Below are positions 33,836-42,638 of a stretch of 55,236 bases of DNA, piece after piece; position 1 is the first letter of the stretch; every line of letters starts with the position of its first letter. The translations under genes were made by a program, and so were the position numbers. The stretch is from Pseudomonadota bacterium (GTDB lineage Bacteria; Desulfobacterota; Desulfovibrionia; Desulfovibrionales; Desulfomicrobiaceae): NCBI GenBank assembly GCA_023393525.1, contig JAEWKZ010000016.1, positions 1 through 55,236 on the forward strand. Reading direction: 5' to 3'. The notes under the pieces are model-generated. The model was not told the DNA's origin. It saw only the letters and a list, made by a program, of their open reading frames with translations, and did not search any database.

Positions 33836-33958
33836 TTCTGGGGCCTTGAATTCGATCACAAAAGCCGATGGACAGGCTCGAAACCAATCCGTTATCCCGA
33901 TTTGCATCCACACCATGTTTCCAGCATATAAGGAAAAATTATTCTCTGGAGGGTGATG

Positions 33959-35236
33959 ATGACGCAGGAAGCATATCGGGAAATGTGGGAGAACCTGAAT
34001 CTGGACATCGCGGCCCATGACGGGCTTTTGGGAGTGCTCGGAAAATTTTACGGCGACATCTACATGAGCCAGCAGGGGCGGCTGGGAGGGATGGAGTATC
34101 TGGACTTCGTGCTCTCTGAAGTACACGGCCTGCGCATCAAGGAATTGCAGGACGCCAAGGCCCAGGGACGCAAGATCGTGGGCACCTTTTGCGTCTTTGT
34201 GCCCGAGGAACTGGCCCTGGCTGTGGACGCTGTGCAGGTCGGCCTGTGCGCCGGGGCCGACGCGGGCAAGGAAGCCGCCGAGACCCTGGTACCGCGCAAC
34301 ACCTGCGCCCTGATCAAATCCTTCATCGGTTTCAAGCTGGCCCGACTTTGTCCCTACACCGAATCCTGCGATCTCATCGTCGGCGAAACCACCTGCGACG
34401 GCAAGAAAAAGGCCTACGAGGCCTTTGCCGAGCACGCGCCCATGTACGTCATGGAGGTGCCCCAGACCAAGTCCCCGGCCGCACGCGCCCTGTGGAAAGA
34501 GGAAATGCTGCGCTACATGGCCAGGCTTGAGGCGCTGACCGGCAAGAAGGTTACCGCCGAAAAATTGGCCGAGGCCATTAGGACCGTCAACGCCCGCCGC
34601 CGCGCCCTGCAGCGTCTGAACAGGCTGCGCGCCGCAGTGCCCGCGCCCATCTCAGGTCGGGATGTACTGCTCATCAATCAAGTCAGTTTCTACGATGATC
34701 CGGTCCGCTTCACCGCGTCCATAAACACCCTGTGCGACCAGCTTGAAGAACGCATCAAGGCCGGCGATGGCGTGGCCCCGAAAGACGCGCCCCGGCTCAT
34801 GCTCTCGGGCTGTCCCATGGCCGTGCCCAACTGGAAGCTGCCCTACGTCATCGAGAGCTCAGGGGCGATCATCGTCGGCGAGGAATCATGCATCGGCACC
34901 CGCAACACCCGCGATCTGGTGGACGAGTCCGTCCGGACCCTGGAAGAGATGCTCGACGCCCTGGCCGACCGCTACATGAAAATCGACTGCGCCTGTTTCA
35001 CGCCCAACAACGAGCGCCTGGAAAACATCGAAGCCATGGCGACCGACCTCAAGGTCGACGGAGTCATCCAGTACGCCCTCATGTTCTGTCAGCCCTATGC
35101 CCATGAAGGCATCAAGGTGGAGAAGCGTCTGACCGCGGCCAGCATTCCGAGCATGTCTTTGGAAACGGACTACTCCATGGAAGACGTGGAGCAGCTCAAG
35201 ACCCGCGTCGAAGCCTTTCTGGAAACGCTGAAATGA
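33959..35236 (+). CDS. Double-cubane-cluster-type reductase (2-hydroxyacyl-CoA dehydratase family), first copy
   Basis: This 425-residue cytoplasmic iron-sulfur protein belongs to the HgdB/BcrC-like family. Conserved cysteines occur in GTFCVF, NTCALIKSF, RLCPYTESCD, ETTCDGKKK, LSGCPMA, EESCIGTRN, IDCACF and MFCQPYAHEG. The extra cysteines and the partner activase fit double-cubane cluster proteins, which perform ATP-driven reductions of small molecules, rather than true dehydratases, which need two different subunits. The ATG at 33959 is chosen from GGAGG six bases before it; two codons further up are alternatives. The activase gene overlaps its end by four bases. The substrate is unknown. 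Confidence 0.88.
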   Translation: MTQEAYREMWENLNLDIAAHDGLLGVLGKFYGDIYMSQQGRLGGMEYLDFVLSEVHGLRIKELQDAKAQGRKIVGTFCVFVPEELALAVDAVQVGLCAGADAGKEAAETLVPRNTCALIKSFIGFKLARLCPYTESCDLIVGETTCDGKKKAYEAFAEHAPMYVMEVPQTKSPAARALWKEEMLRYMARLEALTGKKVTAEKLAEAIRTVNARRRALQRLNRLRAAVPAPISGRDVLLINQVSFYDDPVRFTASINTLCDQLEERIKAGDGVAPKDAPRLMLSGCPMAVPNWKLPYVIESSGAIIVGEESCIGTRNTRDLVDESVRTLEEMLDALADRYMKIDCACFTPNNERLENIEAMATDLKVDGVIQYALMFCQPYAHEGIKVEKRLTAASIPSMSLETDYSMEDVEQLKTRVEAFLETLK

Positions 35237-36009
35237 CGGTTCTGGGCATCGACATCGGCTCCCGCTCCATCGAAGTGGTGGCCATGCGGCAGGGGAAGGT
35301 GGTGGAAAAGCGGCAGGCCCCCACCACCTTCAACCCCGTGAAGCAGGTGCTCGGCCTTCTGGACGGCCTGGACGCCGGGCTGGCAGTGGCCACGGGCTAT
35401 GGCCGCAAGCTGGTGCAGGAAATGGAGCTTGGTTTTGAGGTACAGACCATCACCGAAATAAAGGCCCACGGCCTGGGCGCGCACCATCTTTTCCCGCACG
35501 GTCGGACCGTGCTCGACATCGGCGGCCAGGACACCAAGGCCCTGTCACTCCTGCCGGGCGGCAGGGTCGGCAAATTCGAAATGAACGACCGCTGCGCGGC
35601 GGGCACGGGGAAATTCCTGGAATACACGGCCCAGATCTTCCAGATTCCGGTCCGGGACTTCGGGAATTACGCCCTGGGCGGCGACAATCCGCCCATCATC
35701 AATTCCATGTGCACGGTCTTCGCCGAGACCGAGGCCACGTCCCTCATGGCCCAGGGCGTGCGCCCCGAAAACATCGCCCTCGGCCTGCACCTGTCCATCG
35801 CCCGGCGTACGGCCAACATGCTCGGCCGCGTGGGCCTCGTCCCGCCGCTCATCTTTGTCGGCGGCGTGGCCCACAACCCCTGCATGCGCCGCCTGCTTGC
35901 CGAACAGACAGGCACAGCGCCAGGCGAAACCCTGTTCATCCCCGACGAACCGGACATGACCGGGGCCCTGGGAGCGGCCCTATGGGCCGAAAGCCTCGAA
36001 AAAAACTGA
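35233..36009 (+). CDS. ATP-dependent activase of the 2-hydroxyacyl-CoA dehydratase/double-cubane family
   Basis: A 258-residue ASKHA-fold ATPase that binds one [4Fe-4S] cluster between two subunits and injects low-potential electrons into its partner. The nucleotide loops are LGIDIGSRSIEVV and VLDIGGQDTKALSL; the cluster cysteines lie in NDRCAAGTGKFLE and INSMCTVFAETEATSL; GGVAHNPCMRRLL follows. The start ATG overlaps the reductase stop (ATGA), so the pair is coupled. It is the only activase in the neighbourhood and could also serve the second reductase at 38886. Confidence 0.93.
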   Translation: MTVLGIDIGSRSIEVVAMRQGKVVEKRQAPTTFNPVKQVLGLLDGLDAGLAVATGYGRKLVQEMELGFEVQTITEIKAHGLGAHHLFPHGRTVLDIGGQDTKALSLLPGGRVGKFEMNDRCAAGTGKFLEYTAQIFQIPVRDFGNYALGGDNPPIINSMCTVFAETEATSLMAQGVRPENIALGLHLSIARRTANMLGRVGLVPPLIFVGGVAHNPCMRRLLAEQTGTAPGETLFIPDEPDMTGALGAALWAESLEKN

Positions 36010-36026
36010 CCTCATCTCCTCACGCC

Positions 36027-36059
36027 GAAAAAAACACCCGGGGCCGGACAACGGCCCCG
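36027..36059 (-). terminator. Rho-independent terminator of the ABC importer operon
   Basis: The minus strand has an 8-bp GC stem (CGGGGCCG / CGGCCCCG, 36059-36039, 5-nt loop) followed by GTG and eight T residues. It closes the leftward operon 13 bases after the ATPase stop. The T-run is missing in the other direction. Confidence 0.8.
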
Positions 36060-36072
36060 AGTCCATGCTTTT

Positions 36073-36849
36073 TCAGAATTCTCCCGCCGCGACCACTTCC
36101 TCTTCGAGAATATCGAGTATTTGCGCCGTCATGCGTGCGTATTCGGGGTTGCTTCGATCCCGTGGATGTTCAAGCCCGACATCGATCACGTCCCTGATCC
36201 TGCCCGGCCGGGCCGTCATGACCACGATGTGGTTGGCCAGGTACACGGCCTCGTCCACACTGTGGGTGACCAAAATCACCGTCTTCCTGGTTTCCCGCCA
36301 AATGCGCAGCAGCTCCTTTTGCATGAGAATGCGCGTATGGGCATCAAGAGCGCCAAAAGGTTCGTCCATGAGCAAAACCTGCGGGTCCGTGGCCAGGGCC
36401 CGCGCGATGGCCACGCGCTGGCGCATGCCCCCGGAAAGTTCATACGGGAACGCCTCGGCAAACCGCGCCATGCCCACCAATCCAAGATAATGCATGGCCA
36501 GTTCGATCCGCGCCGACTTTTTTTCCTGCAAAAACTCCAGTCCCAGGCAGACGTTGTCGAGCACCGTGCGCCACGGAAGCACGGAGTACTCTTGAAAGAC
36601 CATGCCCACGTCCCGGTGGGGCTGCTCAAAAGTTCGCCCTGCGTACATGGTTTGCCCGGAATCGGCCCGTTCCAGTCCTGAAATGATGCGCAGCAGGGTC
36701 GACTTGCCGCATCCGGACGGCCCGACAATGCACACGAACTCGCCGCAGGCGATTCTGAGACTCGCCTTTTCGAGCGCGCGGACATCCAATCCGCGTTCGG
36801 TGACAAAGGACTTGGCGACATCTTTTATCTCGAGGATATGAGTCATCAT
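36073..36849 (-). CDS. ABC importer ATPase, nitrate/sulfonate/taurine family
   Basis: This 258-residue ATPase has Walker A GPSGCGKSTLLR, Q-loop VFQEYSVLPWRTVLDNV, signature ELSGGMRQRVAIARALATDP and Walker B VLLMDEPFGALD. The sequence around the Q-loop is that of SsuB/TauB/NrtD. It is the last gene of the leftward operon with a permease, a binding protein and a reductase. Start codons at 36849 and 36846 are both possible after GAGG. The permease stop ends at the base before the start. Confidence 0.92.
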   Translation of the reverse strand: MMTHILEIKDVAKSFVTERGLDVRALEKASLRIACGEFVCIVGPSGCGKSTLLRIISGLERADSGQTMYAGRTFEQPHRDVGMVFQEYSVLPWRTVLDNVCLGLEFLQEKKSARIELAMHYLGLVGMARFAEAFPYELSGGMRQRVAIARALATDPQVLLMDEPFGALDAHTRILMQKELLRIWRETRKTVILVTHSVDEAVYLANHIVVMTARPGRIRDVIDVGLEHPRDRSNPEYARMTAQILDILEEEVVAAGEF

Positions 36850-37683
36850 CTACCTCGCCAGCCGCTGCCAGGAAAAGCACCTGCGTTCCACCCTGCGGAA
36901 CAGCCAGTCCATGAGCGCCCCGGTCAGGCCGATGCTGAACATGCCGGCGACGACGATATCCGTCGAGGCCATGGTGTAGGCATGGGTGATCAGATACCCG
37001 ACCCCCGAGATGCTCCCTGGGAGCATTTCCGCCGAAACCAGGCACATCCAGGCCACGCCCAGGCCGATGCGCATGCCGTTGACCATGGACGGCAGAGCCG
37101 CCGGAAGCAGGATCTTGCGGAAGATGTCGAACTCGCCCGCTCCCAAAACGCGGGCCGTGTCGATGAACACGCGATTGACGTTGCGCACCCCGTGGATGCT
37201 GCTGGTCAGGACGGGGTAAAAGGCTCCAATGAAAATAATGAATACCATCGAATACTTGAAATTATTGAGATACACGAACCACAAGCCGCGATCGACCCCG
37301 AACAGGTCGGCGAGGCTTGCCACGCCGAACCAGGCCATGACCAGGGGAACCCAGGCCAGGGGCGGAATGGGCCGAAAAAGGTTCAAAAAATCGCCGAGCA
37401 TGGTGTGCATCGCGCTGTAATAGCCCATGGCGATGCCCAGCGGAATGGCGATGGCCACGGCCACCGTGTAGCCAAGCAGCACCCGCAGCAGGCTGACAAC
37501 GACGTTGGTGAGAAGCGAACCCATGCTGAGCAGGTCTTCGGTGGGACTCGAAAGCAGATCGGCGACCTCGCCCACGGCGGGCAGGATGACCTTGTTTCCG
37601 ACGACCGTGGCGGCCCAGGACCATATTGCAAGAAAGGCGAGCACGGCCGCCAGGGAAAGGACGCGGTGATAGCGAGTGTTCAT
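36850..37683 (-). CDS. ABC importer permease, nitrate/sulfonate/taurine family
   Basis: A 277-residue inner-membrane permease with six segments. The coupling EAA loop reads DTARVLGAGEFDIFRKILLPAALPSMVNGMRIGLGVAW, as in SsuC/TauC. The early stretch VGEVADLLSSPTEDLLSMGSLLTNVVVSLLRVLLGY is also typical. It lies between the binding-protein gene (52 bases upstream) and the ATPase gene (adjoining). The specificity depends on the binding protein and is not known. Confidence 0.92.
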   Translation of the reverse strand: MNTRYHRVLSLAAVLAFLAIWSWAATVVGNKVILPAVGEVADLLSSPTEDLLSMGSLLTNVVVSLLRVLLGYTVAVAIAIPLGIAMGYYSAMHTMLGDFLNLFRPIPPLAWVPLVMAWFGVASLADLFGVDRGLWFVYLNNFKYSMVFIIFIGAFYPVLTSSIHGVRNVNRVFIDTARVLGAGEFDIFRKILLPAALPSMVNGMRIGLGVAWMCLVSAEMLPGSISGVGYLITHAYTMASTDIVVAGMFSIGLTGALMDWLFRRVERRCFSWQRLAR

Positions 37684-37735
37684 GCTGTGGATCCGGAAAA
37701 GAGCCGGCCCCGGAAAGCGGGGCCGGCGACAGAGG

Positions 37736-38860
37736 TTATTTTTCGGTCAGAAAGCGCAGGTCGAAGAGTTTGTCCTGGACCTCGGAAAGGCTCTTGCCTT
37801 TGAGGTCGCCACGGAACTTGCTCATGCCGTTCAAGATGTCCAGATAGGTGCCCTGCCCACGCATCCAGTTTTCCGTGGCCGCCGTTGTGTAGATGATGGT
37901 GGATTTTTCCACGGCCTCGGCCGGGGCTCCGGTCCAGGCGTTGATGATCTTGCCCTCTTCGGCCTTGTGCTCGTTGCACCACTGGCCGGACCTCGCCAGC
38001 AATTCGACGGTCTTGCCCACGACCTCGGGATGTTCGGCAATGATCGCATCCCGGGCGGCCATGACGCAGCAGGGAAAATTGTGCCAGGCACCGCTTGGAG
38101 GCAGATCGCGCAGGTCAAGGGCGATGTGGCCGACATTCTTGAGTTCCGAAACTTCGGGATGGGGCGCGGGACCGACCCAGGCGTCGATCTGGCCGCTGGT
38201 CAGGGCCGGAATGAAGTTGGAGGTCTCCTTCAGGTCGACCAGCAATACATCGGCGTCCTGCTGATTCGCGTCCTGGGTGACGGTGAGTCCGGCCTGCATC
38301 AACGCGCCCTCGATGATGATGCGCGGAGCGCTGGTGGGGGAATGGTAGCCGATTTTCACGGGCTGCTCTGAAGCCTTGATGAACTCCGCGACCTGATCCC
38401 AACCCTTGAGCGTGCTCTTGGGCGGAAAGACGAGACCCATGCCGTCCACGTGCGTGGGGCAGAGCATCTTCATGGGGGTTCCCTGATCGATGCCGGCCAT
38501 GATGGCCGTGCCCGAAGCCAGCGCCATGTCCATGTTGCCCTGGGCGAACATGGTCGTTGTCTCGGAACCGCTCTTGTTCACGATGATATTGAAAAGAGCC
38601 AGAGGCTTGTCGCCGTCCATGAGTTCATACTTGAGCTTGTCCACCACTGGACGCAGATAGACGCCGAACTCCTTGAATTCCTCATTTTTGGCCATGGCCG
38701 CGATGAAGGGGGTGTGGTGCGTGGTGAAGATATAGCCCACGTTCAGAACAGGAATCTTTTCTTCAGCCATGGATGGGCCTGTGGACAAAACTGCCGCCAT
38801 GACCATGAACAGACCAAACATGCGTTTGAACCGCAATACCGATAAAGACATGCGTGCCAT
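37736..38860 (-). CDS. ABC substrate-binding protein, SsuA/THI5-like
   Basis: This 374-residue periplasmic protein begins with a signal peptide (RMFGLFMVMAAVLSTGPSMA) and resembles NMT1/SsuA-like binding proteins: LNVGYIFTTHHTPFIAAMAKNEEF at the start, GNMDMALASGTAIMAGIDQGTPMKML in the middle. Such proteins bind sulfonates, nitrate, bicarbonate, thiamine precursors or aromatic acids. GGAGAGG precedes the ATG. Its gene directly follows the second double-cubane reductase (25 bases), so the captured solute may be that enzyme's substrate. Confidence 0.89.
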   Translation of the reverse strand: MARMSLSVLRFKRMFGLFMVMAAVLSTGPSMAEEKIPVLNVGYIFTTHHTPFIAAMAKNEEFKEFGVYLRPVVDKLKYELMDGDKPLALFNIIVNKSGSETTTMFAQGNMDMALASGTAIMAGIDQGTPMKMLCPTHVDGMGLVFPPKSTLKGWDQVAEFIKASEQPVKIGYHSPTSAPRIIIEGALMQAGLTVTQDANQQDADVLLVDLKETSNFIPALTSGQIDAWVGPAPHPEVSELKNVGHIALDLRDLPPSGAWHNFPCCVMAARDAIIAEHPEVVGKTVELLARSGQWCNEHKAEEGKIINAWTGAPAEAVEKSTIIYTTAATENWMRGQGTYLDILNGMSKFRGDLKGKSLSEVQDKLFDLRFLTEK

Positions 38861-38885
38861 GAACCTCTCCTATAATTGTTTCGGG

Positions 38886-40055
38886 TTACAGTATTCCTTC
38901 CAGAAACGCTTCGATGCGGGTCCGGATTTGCTCGGCGTCGGATTCGGAATACCCCGTTTCGATCTGCAGAAACGGTATTCCAAGCTGTTCGGCTCTTTCA
39001 CGCACGACATGAGATTCGACATTGAATCCGTGGCATCCCTGCCATGTCAGATCGATGATGCCGTGGATGCCGAAATCCCGGCACAGGTCCTCGACGGTTC
39101 GCACACGCCCGGGATTGGGACTCATGCAGGCGCAGGGAATATTGAGGTATCGTCTGGCCACGTTCTCAAAAAGATCGCCTTCGGTTCGCACCGGACTGTT
39201 CAAGCCCTTGATCCCGCTGCAATTGTCCTGACAGACCACCACCGCCCCGCTTTCCTCGACCAGTTGCAGAACCTTGTGCGAGCCCTTGCCGACCGGGGTG
39301 CCGGTCAAAAGGATTCTGAAGCGATGGTCGGAAGGTGCCCCCGCAGCGCGTGACCGCATCTCCAGAAGTCCGTCCCGCAGCTCGCGCAGAGCGGCAAGGT
39401 AAGGCGCGGCCTCGACCATGAACCCCTTGCTTTCCAGCACGGGCAGAAGCTGCATGCCTGTCAGCAGGGGGGGGCCGTCCGCATTGATGCGCACGATTTC
39501 CCACATCAGGGCGCGAATGGAGTTCTGAATCTCCACTTCTTCCTGCAACCGCTCGGTGGTGACAGGCTCGCCGCCATGAGCTGTCAGATAATCCCCCAAC
39601 CGCGCCACCTCGGAGTTCCAGAAACGAAGGGCGCTCTCCAGGGACTGGTCGTAAGGAAGATGCATCAGGTGCATGGGCTTTATCCGGCCCAGAAACTCGT
39701 ACATCTTCTTTTTTCCGTCGCAGGTGGTTTCGGCGATGATGAAATCCGCTGCGGAGAAAAAGGGGCAGGTGTCGGTCTTGGCATAGCCGTAGCTGGACTT
39801 GATGAGCGGGCAGAGGCTGGCCGGAAGCACGGCCTCGGCCGCCTGGATGGGGGCCTGGCGCTTGCCGCACAGGCCGATGGGCACGCACCCTGCGGCGCGG
39901 ATGATCTCAAGGGGCGCGTAGATGCAGTAGACCCCGGCGATGGGCCGCCCTTCTTCCCGCGCCGTTTCCAAGGCCGCCAGGCAGTGCTCGCTGAATTTTT
40001 CGAAAAACTGCAATGCCGAAACGACCGAGTCGGGTATATTCTTCATTCGATTCAC
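38886..40055 (-). CDS. 2-hydroxyacyl-CoA dehydratase-family reductase, second copy
   Basis: A 389-residue paralogue of the protein at 33959. Shared cysteine blocks are GVYCIYAPLE, GLCGKR, ASLCPLIKSSYG, DTCPFFSAADF, ETTCDGKKKMYE, QDNCSGIKG and IPCACMSPNPGR, with QGCHGFN near the end. One site differs: LSGCPMA of the first copy is LTGTPVG here, so at least one potential cluster cysteine is lost. It heads the leftward operon with the ABC importer genes and lacks its own activase, so the activase at 35233 is the obvious partner. The start is GTG at 40055 (AGGG upstream) or ATG at 40046. Confidence 0.87.
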   Translation of the reverse strand: MNRMKNIPDSVVSALQFFEKFSEHCLAALETAREEGRPIAGVYCIYAPLEIIRAAGCVPIGLCGKRQAPIQAAEAVLPASLCPLIKSSYGYAKTDTCPFFSAADFIIAETTCDGKKKMYEFLGRIKPMHLMHLPYDQSLESALRFWNSEVARLGDYLTAHGGEPVTTERLQEEVEIQNSIRALMWEIVRINADGPPLLTGMQLLPVLESKGFMVEAAPYLAALRELRDGLLEMRSRAAGAPSDHRFRILLTGTPVGKGSHKVLQLVEESGAVVVCQDNCSGIKGLNSPVRTEGDLFENVARRYLNIPCACMSPNPGRVRTVEDLCRDFGIHGIIDLTWQGCHGFNVESHVVRERAEQLGIPFLQIETGYSESDAEQIRTRIEAFLEGIL

Positions 40056-40378
40056 GCTACACCCTGCGCCTATTGCTAAAAATGTGTTTGGTTACGAGTA
40101 GATGCGAAAATAACCCACATCCCGTCACTAGCCGCTAATTTCTGATCCGTCCAATTCGTTCTAAAAATGTGTGAAAGGATGATGTATTGATTTCACGAAT
40201 ATTTGAACAAAGGAGGGCCAGTGCGAATAGAACCGAACAATGAACGCTTGCGGATGGCCACTCGATGAAGTTCCTCATCTGAACGTGAAGACTCAATCGG
40301 TTTCATCGATTGCAAAATGCCAAACGCATAGAATTTTTCGTTTTGACAGACGGATTTGAAAACGATCACTGTGACCGC
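40056..40378. other. Interval upstream of the reductase-importer operon and the PP2C gene
   Basis: No certain gene is seen. It contains the 12-bp direct repeat listed separately. At 40221 a GTG with AGGAGG five bases ahead opens a frame of only 15 codons (MRIEPNNERLRMATR, stop at 40266-40268), which could be a leader peptide or the stub of a lost gene. Confidence 0.45.
40076..40172. repeat. Pair of 12-bp direct repeats upstream of the reductase-importer operon
   Basis: CTAAAAATGTGT occurs identically at 40076-40087 and 40161-40172, 85 bases apart, which is close to eight helical turns. The first copy lies 21 bases before the operon's start codon. The pair may be a regulator site; nothing else supports this. 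Confidence 0.45.
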
Positions 40379-41173
40379 ATGGGTATGAAAGTCGAGCAGA
40401 TTCTTGAGCAGGGTTCCGGGACCCAGAATGAGGATTATCTGATCTCGGAAAACGATGTCTTTGGCGTGTTTGACGGCTCGACGAGCCTGGACGAAGCCTT
40501 TTTTGACGGCCGGAGCGGCGGAGCCATGGCGTCATCCATCGCGGGGCAGGCGTTTCTGGGAGGTTCGGAGCCACTGACCGGACTCGGGGCTTTGGCCAAC
40601 GACTCCATCAGGGCGCGGATGGAACGTTGCGGGGTTGATTTTTCCCGGCGCTACGGCCTGTGGAGCACCAGCGCCGCCGTAGTGCGCCTGAGAAACGGCG
40701 TCATCGAATGGTTCCAGACAGGGGATTCACAAGTCGTCTTCATCGGCCAGGATGGCGGCTACAGAGTTGCGACCAGACGCGAAGACCACGACTTCCCCAC
40801 CTTGAGCATGATCAGGGAAAAAGGACGCCATCATCCAGAGGTGCGAAAACTCGTGGAAACGATCCGGCAGGACATGAACCGCAGCTACGGAGTGCTCAAT
40901 GGGGAACGGGAGGCGGTGGATTTTTTCCGCACGGGAATGGAAGAAGCCCGCGACATAAAGACCGTGCTGCTCTTCACCGATGGGTTGGACGTGCCCTGCC
41001 CTACCCCAAAAAGATTCAAGGACTTTTCATCTTTGGTGAATCTGGCTGCCGAACTGGGACTCGACGGTCTGCGCGATCATGTGCGCGGCCGGGAGGCTGC
41101 CGATCCCGACATGAAACTCTACCCGCGCTTCAAGCAACACGACGACATAGCGGCCATCGCCATCCATTTCTGA
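40379..41173 (+). CDS. PP2C-family (PPM) serine/threonine phosphatase
   Basis: This 264-residue protein shows the PPM motifs in order: GTQNEDYLISENDVFGVFDGSTSLDE (first metal aspartates), WSTSAAVVRLRNGVIEWFQTGDSQVVFI, KTVLLFTDGLD, and HDDIAAIAIHF at the C-terminus (last metal aspartate). It should be a metal-dependent protein phosphatase in the cytoplasm. No kinase or anti-sigma gene is near. The start is uncertain: ATG codons at 40379 and 40385 lack a good ribosome site, and a TTG at 40310 would add 23 residues. Confidence 0.82.
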   Translation: MGMKVEQILEQGSGTQNEDYLISENDVFGVFDGSTSLDEAFFDGRSGGAMASSIAGQAFLGGSEPLTGLGALANDSIRARMERCGVDFSRRYGLWSTSAAVVRLRNGVIEWFQTGDSQVVFIGQDGGYRVATRREDHDFPTLSMIREKGRHHPEVRKLVETIRQDMNRSYGVLNGEREAVDFFRTGMEEARDIKTVLLFTDGLDVPCPTPKRFKDFSSLVNLAAELGLDGLRDHVRGREAADPDMKLYPRFKQHDDIAAIAIHF

Positions 41174-41177
41174 TCCT

Positions 41178-42404
41178 CTACTTCTCCTGGGCGGCCCGGT
41201 TGTAAACGCCCTCTATTCTCAGAAAAATCTTCTCCCAGGTGAACGGCTCCGTAATCCTGCGGATGTATTCCTCATCGGGCCTCGCCCCATTCACCACATC
41301 CGAGATGCTCTCCTCCAATGCCGCAACCAGCCGGGCTTCCAGCAGCGGCTCGTCGGTCGTGTACGGCCTGTCCACGGTTTCAAGCCGGGGAAGCTCCACC
41401 ATGCGCACCATGTGCGGATGCGGATCGGCGAAAAGCTCCCTGGCTCCGGGCAGGTCCGTGGTGACGACGCGGCAGCCGCAGGCCATGGCCTCCAGCAGGA
41501 CCAGGGGAAGGCCCTCGAAAAACGACGGCAGCACGAAAATGTCGCATCTGCGCATCAGGCCACCCAGCTTCTCATGGGAGAGAATGCCATGGACCGTGAC
41601 CCGTCCGCCAAGACCTGCGGCCAGTTCCATGCACAAATCTTTTTCAGAACCGCTGCCCGCGCCCACGAGATGAAGGTGCCATGGGGCTACTATCCTTTTG
41701 AGGCTCCTCAGCAGCCAGGGCACGCCCTTGGAAGAATCAAGCTTGCCCGCGTAGAGAAGCTGCACGACAGCGGAATCCGACTCGTCCTCCTCGGCATGGA
41801 AACACAGCTCGTTGTATCCGCCGCTGATGACGTCCACCTTGCCGGGATCAATGCCCAGCAATTCGACAATGTCGGCCTTCTGCTGCTCGAAAAGGGCGAT
41901 GACCCGGTCGATGCCGCGCAAAGAACCTTTAAGCGAATCGCCCAGCTTTGGGCACAAGCGGTGCTGGCGCAGACACGAACCGTGGCAGGTGGTGACCAGG
42001 GGCAGATTCGGAGCGACCTCGCGGGCCACGGCCGTGGCCATCCACAGATGGTTGGAGTGGATGACGTCGGGCGCGAAATCCGCCACGGCGGAACCGATGA
42101 TCCTGGAAAAGACCGTTTGATACTCGATGATCTGCAGTCTGGTCAGAGAGGAACAGACAGTGCTTTCATAGGGCATGACATCGCTCATGCCCATGACGGG
42201 AAATCCGAGGTCATGACCGTCGAAGCGGATGACCCGGGATCTGCCTGGCGTTATCAGATCACACGGAACCTCGAAATCAGCGCACGCGCCTGCGATGAGA
42301 AACGGCTCATGGCCTCTGCTTCGACCCTGGCGAATCATCTCCTGCACGTATTTCCCGCTGCCCGTGTAATCCGGTTTCTGACTGATGAGATGGAGTATTC
42401 GCAT
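41178..42404 (-). CDS. Glycosyltransferase family 4-like protein
   Basis: A 408-residue GT-B glycosyltransferase. The N-terminal domain opens MRILHLISQKPDYTGSGKYVQEM; the C-terminal domain has LLYAGKLDSSKGVPWLLRSLK, HGILSHEKLGGLMRRCDIFVLPSFFEGLPLVLLEAMACG (the E-x7-E nucleotide-sugar site) and TTDLPGARELF. It should transfer a sugar from a nucleotide donor to a lipid or glycan at the inner face of the membrane. It is not in a polysaccharide cluster. No strong ribosome site precedes the ATG at 42404, and the frame is open upstream, so the start is provisional. Its stop is five bases from the convergent PP2C gene. Confidence 0.88.
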   Translation of the reverse strand: MRILHLISQKPDYTGSGKYVQEMIRQGRSRGHEPFLIAGACADFEVPCDLITPGRSRVIRFDGHDLGFPVMGMSDVMPYESTVCSSLTRLQIIEYQTVFSRIIGSAVADFAPDVIHSNHLWMATAVAREVAPNLPLVTTCHGSCLRQHRLCPKLGDSLKGSLRGIDRVIALFEQQKADIVELLGIDPGKVDVISGGYNELCFHAEEDESDSAVVQLLYAGKLDSSKGVPWLLRSLKRIVAPWHLHLVGAGSGSEKDLCMELAAGLGGRVTVHGILSHEKLGGLMRRCDIFVLPSFFEGLPLVLLEAMACGCRVVTTDLPGARELFADPHPHMVRMVELPRLETVDRPYTTDEPLLEARLVAALEESISDVVNGARPDEEYIRRITEPFTWEKIFLRIEGVYNRAAQEK

Positions 42405-42638
42405 GCCGGGTTCGCTAGCATGGAGTCCCGCGAATATCCATTCCGTTTCACGTCCCGGCCATGACGCTTCTCTTGATGGCTCTGCGGTGCGCATGTTAAC
42501 AGTGTCACTTCGGGAATATGGCCCCTCATTGCCGGACGGATCGCAGCGCGGGTCCACGCCTGTTATGCTGGATTCCCGTCCGTGAGTCGCAGGACATTTA
42601 TTGGTATACGACCAATCCAGATCACCCCGGAGAACCCC

